Assembly (NCBI RefSeq): GCF_003602095.1
Contig: NZ_RAHH01000004.1
Span: forward strand, 184,012-248,011
Reading direction: 5' to 3'
DNA from: Rahnella woolbedingensis
GTDB lineage: Bacteria; Pseudomonadota; Gammaproteobacteria; Enterobacterales; Enterobacteriaceae
Length of the DNA: 64,000 nt
The notes under the pieces: generated by a model
What the model saw: only the letters and a program-made list of their open reading frames with translations
What the model was told of the DNA's origin: nothing
Database searches by the model: none
Made by a program: the position numbers and the translations under genes
Shown here: piece after piece, positions 58,651 through 64,000 of the stretch
Layout of the letters: every line of letters starts with the position of its first letter
How positions within the stretch are numbered: position 1 is the first letter of the stretch

Positions 58651-59685
58651 TTACGATCTCACGACGATAGTCACGTGAGGATGCTGTTCGGGTTGCCCGA
58701 TAAAACTGGTCCACCCCAGCAGTGAATTTTGTTCATCACCCAGCGTCATGCCCCCCACCTGTTTCGGTGCGATACCCAGCCTTAAATCCCAGGCAAACTG
58801 GTCACGTAAAATGAAGGCAACGAATAAGGTAAGGGGTAAAAAATTTTCGCCGTTAGGGAGAAAAGACAAAAAATCTGATCTTGATAAATTATCTATACAT
58901 AATAAAAACTTACCGCCACGATCTGGCACTTTATCGCCCAGAGAGAAATTAACGCCGAGTGTGGATTTTTCAGTATGTTTGCCCGCTTTAAGCAAGCGGA
59001 CACCCAGCCGGTTTTGCTGCTCTGATTTGATGTTCATTTTGCGTAACTGCCAGCCACGCAATGTGACGTCTTCCAGGTCAAAACAGTGAGAAATCAGGCT
59101 GCATACGACTTCTGGTGCTCGACCCGGATTTGCCAGTGCGCCAGCGTAGGCCAGCATTTTGCTGTGGTTAATTTCCAGCCGCCCGCGGATGCTTTGACTG
59201 CCGAGGCCGACAAGTGAATACATTCGCTGTGAGAATTCGTCCGTTCCTCCGTTGCGGAAACAGACGAAATAACGATATTTACGCCAGATGTGGTAAACAA
59301 ACTGGGTCCAGCGATGAGCGAACATATCGAGGAAATCAGTCAACTTTCTTTCGCCCTGAGCGGATTCCCAGGCGAGATTATCCAGGTAGTATCCGGGGAG
59401 CGGGGACTGGCTACCGTGAAGCCCCAGAAACGTCGTTGTCATGATGAACTGGCTGGATTTATTTTGGCCGAGCGCCTGCACATCGCTTATTGGAAAAGCA
59501 ATACCGGCCTCCGCCTGAAAACGAACCACTTCATTTTCTGGCTCAGTCTGCAAAGAAATTGAGTCATAGTTTCCGGTACGCTTATAAATAGCCTCGACCA
59601 GAGCATAGAAATTATGTCGGCTGATATCGCTAAACAACTCCTCAGAGGTTAAATCAGCGCGTGCTGACCTATTCTTTCCGGCCAT
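58651..59685 (-). CDS. tssG: T6SS baseplate protein TssG
   Basis: A 344-residue TssG/VasB protein. Conserved segments include FPISDVQALGQ, the FLGLHGSQSPLPGYYLD signature at about 87-103, and RLGIAPKQVGGMTLGDEQ near the C-terminus. It pairs with TssF in the wedge of the baseplate. Its start overlaps the end of tssF by 37 bases. Confidence 0.95.
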   Translation of the reverse strand: MAGKNRSARADLTSEELFSDISRHNFYALVEAIYKRTGNYDSISLQTEPENEVVRFQAEAGIAFPISDVQALGQNKSSQFIMTTTFLGLHGSQSPLPGYYLDNLAWESAQGERKLTDFLDMFAHRWTQFVYHIWRKYRYFVCFRNGGTDEFSQRMYSLVGLGSQSIRGRLEINHSKMLAYAGALANPGRAPEVVCSLISHCFDLEDVTLRGWQLRKMNIKSEQQNRLGVRLLKAGKHTEKSTLGVNFSLGDKVPDRGGKFLLCIDNLSRSDFLSFLPNGENFLPLTLFVAFILRDQFAWDLRLGIAPKQVGGMTLGDEQNSLLGWTSFIGQPEQHPHVTIVVRS

Positions 59686-61484
59686 TCATAGCACTCCTGA
59701 TTATCCATATTGACCACTTTTAATTCGTGGAAGCTATTAATGCTGCAATAAAGCGAGAAGAAATGAGAAAGCACAGTGCCTAACAAATACAAATCGCCCT
59801 CGCAGACAAAAGGTGCCTGACGAATATAAAGCGTGGATGCCAGGCCTCTCACAGGCACGCCCTTAAATAAGTGATCGACAGGATGAGTTTCAATCTGCTC
59901 CATGGCGTCTAGTTTTTGCTGGGACAAACGGGCCGCCTGGGGATGATGTATCCCGGGCAAATCGTAAGTCCGAAGGATTTGCTTAAGGGCATCAATGTCC
60001 AGTAATGACAGATAGTTAAGGCTCATATTTGACAGTAATGACCAGTGCAGACTGCCATCGAGAACCGGATAAAGTGGCAGCGAAGGGCGTGTGACATTGC
60101 GAAAAGAAGCGATTGCCGGTTCTTTGCCATTGGCCCGGAAAATGTCCCCGGTTTTGAGTTGAGCAGGCAGGTCCCGGTTAGTACAGGTTAACGCTACTGA
60201 CGCGATTTCATGGTTTTCACCCGAATAAGTCCTCTTTTGAACAGCGCCATCGCCATGCACAAATGAAATATAATGTTCAAATCCCTGATAGCTTAATGAG
60301 GGTTGTGTTTTTACCCGATAATATAAAGCTTCGCGCTGTTGCGAATATTCCACCTGATGCTGGAAACTTTCAAAGGAGGTATAACTTCTTGTCATGTCAT
60401 CAGCGGCTTTACCGCTCTCATTTTCTCTTTGCCATCCGCTTTCAACATTATCCACCGAGAAAATGTCATAGCATTCTGCAAGTTTATGATGGGCTTCCAG
60501 CAAATACTCTGTAGAAGTTTCATTGAGAACAATGGCTTCTGCGTGCTCAGTAAAAAGATTGACTGCGGGTGTGCAGTACAACCGTATTGAGTCCTGGCGC
60601 AGTTTTATGTCAGGTGGCAGAGGACGGGAGAAATGTAATCGCAGACTAAATTCTTCGGCTATCAACCCATCTGGAAGTGAATGAATTCCCGCAACATCAA
60701 AGAAGAAAAAACTGTCTAAATAACAGAGGTATTCCTGCAGAATACGATAGCCGCTGTAAACATTTTTGGGATAGGGCAGCAGCGCATCCTGCTTGGTAAA
60801 ACCTACAGGAGAGAGCCTGAAATCCGGCAGGCGGATAACCTTTTCACCGACAATAAGTTCGGCGTGGGTGATATATTCGCATAACCATAAATAGAGCTGA
60901 TAGCGAGTGTAGTTATCATCATTTCCCAGCCATAAACGCATTTTATCGAAATCAATTGAACTGATTTCCTGCTGTTTACCTCTCAGAAAAGTAATATTCA
61001 CAGAGCCTTGTTTATGACTATTGTTAGATGTCACATCTGCGATGCTTAGAGGCAATAACCATACGCCGCGACCAAGTGTGAATTTACATGCCGGAACCGG
61101 TTCTGAGGGAGAACCCTCCAACATTTGTCCGGTAATTTTGCCTGATTCGCTCATGACCTGAGATCCGGCTTCGACTAAGAATGCCGTCGTGACGGTTTTA
61201 GGATCGGGAATAAATTCCATCACGGTCATACTGGGCGTCGGACGAAGATAATTTGGCCACAGCATATTGAGCAAACTATGAGTAAGTTCTGGAAATTCAT
61301 CTTCAATTCTTGAACGCAGATTTCCGGAAAGAAAAGCAAAGCCTTCCAGTAAGCGTTCAACATCCGGATCGGCTTCTTTTTCTGCCAAAAAAGGAGCCAG
61401 ATGAGGTTTTTCTTTAGCCAATAATTTTCCCAGCTGGCGTAAATAATCCAGCTCTTCGCGAAAATACTTTTCCTCAAATGACAT
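59649..61484 (-). CDS. tssF: T6SS baseplate protein TssF
   Basis: A 611-residue TssF/VasA protein. The N-terminus FREELDYLRQLGKLLAKEKP, then DPDVERLLEGFAFLSGNLR, is diagnostic. It forms a heterotrimer with TssG. The gene lies five bases after tssE. Its DNA is noticeably AT-richer than tssM or clpV, but the reading frame is intact. Confidence 0.95.
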   Translation of the reverse strand: MSFEEKYFREELDYLRQLGKLLAKEKPHLAPFLAEKEADPDVERLLEGFAFLSGNLRSRIEDEFPELTHSLLNMLWPNYLRPTPSMTVMEFIPDPKTVTTAFLVEAGSQVMSESGKITGQMLEGSPSEPVPACKFTLGRGVWLLPLSIADVTSNNSHKQGSVNITFLRGKQQEISSIDFDKMRLWLGNDDNYTRYQLYLWLCEYITHAELIVGEKVIRLPDFRLSPVGFTKQDALLPYPKNVYSGYRILQEYLCYLDSFFFFDVAGIHSLPDGLIAEEFSLRLHFSRPLPPDIKLRQDSIRLYCTPAVNLFTEHAEAIVLNETSTEYLLEAHHKLAECYDIFSVDNVESGWQRENESGKAADDMTRSYTSFESFQHQVEYSQQREALYYRVKTQPSLSYQGFEHYISFVHGDGAVQKRTYSGENHEIASVALTCTNRDLPAQLKTGDIFRANGKEPAIASFRNVTRPSLPLYPVLDGSLHWSLLSNMSLNYLSLLDIDALKQILRTYDLPGIHHPQAARLSQQKLDAMEQIETHPVDHLFKGVPVRGLASTLYIRQAPFVCEGDLYLLGTVLSHFFSLYCSINSFHELKVVNMDNQECYEWPERIGQHALI

Positions 61485-61489
61485 GATGC

Positions 61490-61921
61490 CTAATCCAGTT
61501 GGTAATGATGGTAATTATCAAGCTGCATATTGAATTCAACGACATCCCTTAGACCGTTAAAATCGATATGCGCGACAATATGGAAGTTAAGATCCATTGG
61601 GTTGTATCCGTCGTTATTCACCGCCTGAACCTGCGCTTTTTTAACCCGCGGCTCATAATGTTCGATACATTGTGCAATGGCATGTTCAACGGTTTTACGA
61701 AAATCAGCCGAGGTGGCAGTTGCGTCATTAAGATCAATGACGCCTAATTCCGCAGTGCTCTGACAGCTACCAGGCCGGGCATTCAGAATGTTGCGTAAGT
61801 TTCTTTTAATCGACATTTGCAATCGTTCAATTTGTATTGCACGGGAAAATCCAGAGGACTCTCCCCCGATGCGTTCAAACAAACTGGCAGAAACATCCCG
61901 CTTACGGCCTGGCATGCTCAT
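61490..61921 (-). CDS. tssE: T6SS baseplate gp25-like protein TssE
   Basis: A 143-residue gp25-like protein. SLFERIGGE is at the start and SIKRNLRNILNARPGSCQS at about 33-51; the family's conserved EPR motif appears in IEHYEPRVKKAQV. It initiates sheath polymerisation. It lies two bases after tssC. Confidence 0.94.
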   Translation of the reverse strand: MSMPGRKRDVSASLFERIGGESSGFSRAIQIERLQMSIKRNLRNILNARPGSCQSTAELGVIDLNDATATSADFRKTVEHAIAQCIEHYEPRVKKAQVQAVNNDGYNPMDLNFHIVAHIDFNGLRDVVEFNMQLDNYHHYQLD

Positions 61922-61923
61922 TG

Positions 61924-63408
61924 CTATTCCTTATCAAGCCTGCCGACCAAAGATAACTCGAAGTTAGCTCCCATATATTTGAAATGCGGACGTACAGAAA
62001 TCGCGACCTGATACCAACCAGGATCACCATCGACATCCAGCACATCAATTTTGGCTGCCCGTAAGGGTTTACGGCTGCGCACATCAGCGGGTGGGTTTTC
62101 CTGATCGGCGATATATTGCTTGATCCAGTTATTCAGCTCGCGTTCCAGATCATTGCGCACCTTCCATGACCCGATTTGCTCACGTTGCAGGACTTTAATG
62201 TAGTGGGCCAAGCGGTTGATGATGAACATGTAAGGCAACTGAGTTCCCAGCTTGTAATTCGTTTCCGCGACTTTACCTTCTGGTGTTCCCGGGAATTTGC
62301 GTGGCTTTTGCGCTGAGTTAGCCGAGAAGAATGCCGCATTATTACTGCCTTTGCGCATGGTCAGCGTGATGAATCCTTCCTCCGCCAGTTCAAATTCACG
62401 GCGGTCGGTCACCAGGATTTCTGTCGGGATTTTGGCCTGGGTTTGACCCATCGCTTCAAAAAGGTGAACCGGCAGATCATTGACCGCGCCACCACTTTGC
62501 GGACCGATAATGTTCGGGCACCAGCGGTATTTAGCAAAGCTGTCCGTCAGGCTGCTGGCCAGAAGATAAGCCGTATTGCCCCACAAATAATCGTCATGAT
62601 TGTGGCTAACATCTTCCTGGTAATTGAATTTCTTCACCGGATTCTCAACAGGAGAGTAAGGCAGTCTCAGCAGAAAACGGGGGGCAGTCAGACCCAGATA
62701 TCGGGCATCTTCCGTTTCACGCAGGGCGCGCCACTTGGTGTAAGAAGGGCCTTCAAAAATGGAAGAAATGTCTTTAATCGTAGGTAATTCAGTAAATGAA
62801 TTCAGGCCGAAAAAATTCGGCGAAACGGACGTCAGGAAAGGAGCGTGAGCCATTGCTCCCACAGCGCTGACATAGTTAAGCAGTTTCATGTCCTGCGCAC
62901 TGTTATTGAATGCGTAGCTGCCAACGATAGAGGCGATCGGCTCGCCGCCAAACTGACCATAACCGGAAGAATAAACATGCTTATAGAAACCAGATTGCAC
63001 AATTTCAGGTGCAAATTCAAAGTCTTCCAGCAACTCTTCTTTAGTGGCATGGAGGATATTGATTTTAATGTTTTCTTTAAAATCAGTTCTGTCTACCAGC
63101 AGCTTCATTGAGCGCCAGAATGATTCGACCTGCTGGAAGGATTCCGCATGCAGAATATTATTCATCTGTTTGCTGAGTTTGCTATCAAGTTCGGCGATCA
63201 TACGATCAACGGCCAGTTTGTTGATCGGTTCTGCGTGACTGCCTGTTTGCAGGATGCTGGTCACAAATGCTGCTACACCCTGACGGGCCACATCATATCC
63301 ATCTGATTCGGGCTGAATGCGCGTTTGCGCCATAATTTCATCCAGCAATGATTTCTGCGGTACGGCAGCCTTCGCCATTGCTGATGACAGTTCTTCCTGT
63401 AATGACAT
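61924..63408 (-). CDS. tssC: T6SS sheath large subunit TssC
   Basis: A 494-residue TssC/VipB/EvpB protein. Recognisable parts are LLVDRTDFKENIKINILHAT, GGEPIASIVGSYAFNNS and the C-terminal AISVRPHFKYMGANFELSL. With TssB it forms the contractile sheath. It lies 20 bases after tssB. Confidence 0.97.
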   Translation of the reverse strand: MSLQEELSSAMAKAAVPQKSLLDEIMAQTRIQPESDGYDVARQGVAAFVTSILQTGSHAEPINKLAVDRMIAELDSKLSKQMNNILHAESFQQVESFWRSMKLLVDRTDFKENIKINILHATKEELLEDFEFAPEIVQSGFYKHVYSSGYGQFGGEPIASIVGSYAFNNSAQDMKLLNYVSAVGAMAHAPFLTSVSPNFFGLNSFTELPTIKDISSIFEGPSYTKWRALRETEDARYLGLTAPRFLLRLPYSPVENPVKKFNYQEDVSHNHDDYLWGNTAYLLASSLTDSFAKYRWCPNIIGPQSGGAVNDLPVHLFEAMGQTQAKIPTEILVTDRREFELAEEGFITLTMRKGSNNAAFFSANSAQKPRKFPGTPEGKVAETNYKLGTQLPYMFIINRLAHYIKVLQREQIGSWKVRNDLERELNNWIKQYIADQENPPADVRSRKPLRAAKIDVLDVDGDPGWYQVAISVRPHFKYMGANFELSLVGRLDKE

Positions 63409-63428
63409 AGTGAAAATCCCTTTTAGAT

Positions 63429-63926
63429 TTACGCCTTATTGACGATATCGAGCTCTTTCAAAAGTTGCGCGCGTGATTCTTCCTGATCGAGCAAGGCCTG
63501 CAACTGAGAACGGAAAGCGGGCACGTTTCCCATCGGACCTTTGAGAGCCACCAGGGCTTCTCGTAGCTCAAGCAGTTTTCTCAGCTCAGGGACTTGTTTT
63601 ACGATGTTATCTGGCGAAAAGTCCTCTATGGATTTGATATCAAGCTCGACCTGGACTTCATCACCTTTTTTATTACTGAGTGAGTTTGCAACACTGAAAT
63701 TCAGGCTGATGCCTGTTTCACTCATGATTGAATTGAAATTATTTTTATTGATAGATACCGCTGAACGCTCATCGAGCGGCGCATCTTCAGGCCGGCCTTT
63801 CATATCGCCAACAACCAGGAGATTGAGAGGTAATTCTACTTCAGAGCTTAATCCGTCCGCTTTGGGCACATAGCGAATATTAATTCTTTCTTTAGGTGCA
63901 ACACTGCCATCTTTGGTATTGCTCAT
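63429..63926 (-). CDS. tssB: T6SS sheath small subunit TssB
   Basis: A 165-residue protein if started at ATG 63926 (MSNTKDGSVAPKERINI), the usual TssB beginning. It contains VELPLNLLVVGDMKGRPEDA and a C-terminal helix ending LLKELDIVNKA, used in VipA-VipB contacts and ClpV recognition. The frame remains open upstream through TTG 63935 to the window edge (reading FEEEYLQANDQKLAF), and no good ribosome site precedes the ATG, so a start beyond the window cannot be ruled out. Confidence 0.93.
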   Translation of the reverse strand: MSNTKDGSVAPKERINIRYVPKADGLSSEVELPLNLLVVGDMKGRPEDAPLDERSAVSINKNNFNSIMSETGISLNFSVANSLSNKKGDEVQVELDIKSIEDFSPDNIVKQVPELRKLLELREALVALKGPMGNVPAFRSQLQALLDQEESRAQLLKELDIVNKA

Positions 63927-64000
63927 GCTGGTCAATGCCGTACAGTTATCGGCAAACGCCAGTTTCTGATCGTTGGCCTGCAGATATTCTTCTTCAAAAA

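Overview
The window looks like chromosome from a Yersiniaceae-type enterobacterium, most likely Rahnella or a close relative (Rouxiella, Ewingella, Serratia). Almost every core protein is a close full-length match to an E. coli counterpart and gene order is largely that of E. coli. The window also carries a Vibrio-style type VI secretion locus, an Anbu proteasome-like operon and dispersed Serratia/Rahnella-type repeats. The genus call is inference from gene content; no search was run.

Layout. 1-6867: the arcB tail with the sRNA ArcZ antisense to its end, a 0.8 kb gap where E. coli has elbB, mtgA, then dolP-diaA-yraN-lpoA (minus strand), rsmI, and rnpB with its promoter. 6866-15751: an 8.9 kb integrated element in the 3' end of rnpB, bounded by a 16 bp direct repeat that copies the 3' strand of the RNase P P1 helix. 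It carries a tyrosine recombinase, a small Fur-like winged-helix protein, short hypotheticals, an inovirus Gp2/YfjJ-like HUH protein, a serine recombinase with iterons, an AbiJ-like abortive infection gene, an HTH protein, a zinc-ribbon membrane protein and two small secreted proteins. The displaced rnpB terminator lies just beyond its right end.

15800-31050: the E. coli-like yhaK/yhaJ, yqjG, yqjF, yqjDEK, yqjC, mzrA-yqjA block, then hexuronate catabolism: exuR, exuT, and divergent uxaC-uxaB-uxaA, with a partly duplicated control region between exuT and uxaC. ygjV follows. 31074-35011: a four-gene minus-strand operon of ATP-grasp, alpha-E, transglutaminase-like and Anbu peptidase. 35220-41492: ridA, pyrI, pyrB with leader pyrL and attenuator, tabA, a GH13 sugar phosphorylase-type gene, argI with two ARG boxes, and rraB.

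41566-64000: a type VI secretion cluster read right to left in the order tssB-C-E-F-G, tagH, tssJ-K-L, tssH(clpV), vasI, tssA, tssM, vasL, hcp, then a GH73 peptidoglycan hydrolase effector and a small exported candidate immunity protein. The order is that of the V. cholerae cluster but without vasH, and no vgrG is seen here. The far end of the cluster is interrupted by a frameshifted IS256-family element sitting in the last codons of a second immunity-like gene.

The least explained parts are the rnpB-integrated element (defence gene, structured non-coding block, Int-arm-like repeats at both ends), the duplicated exuT-uxaC control region, and the effector/immunity end of the T6SS. The Anbu operon is a recognised but biochemically unresolved system.
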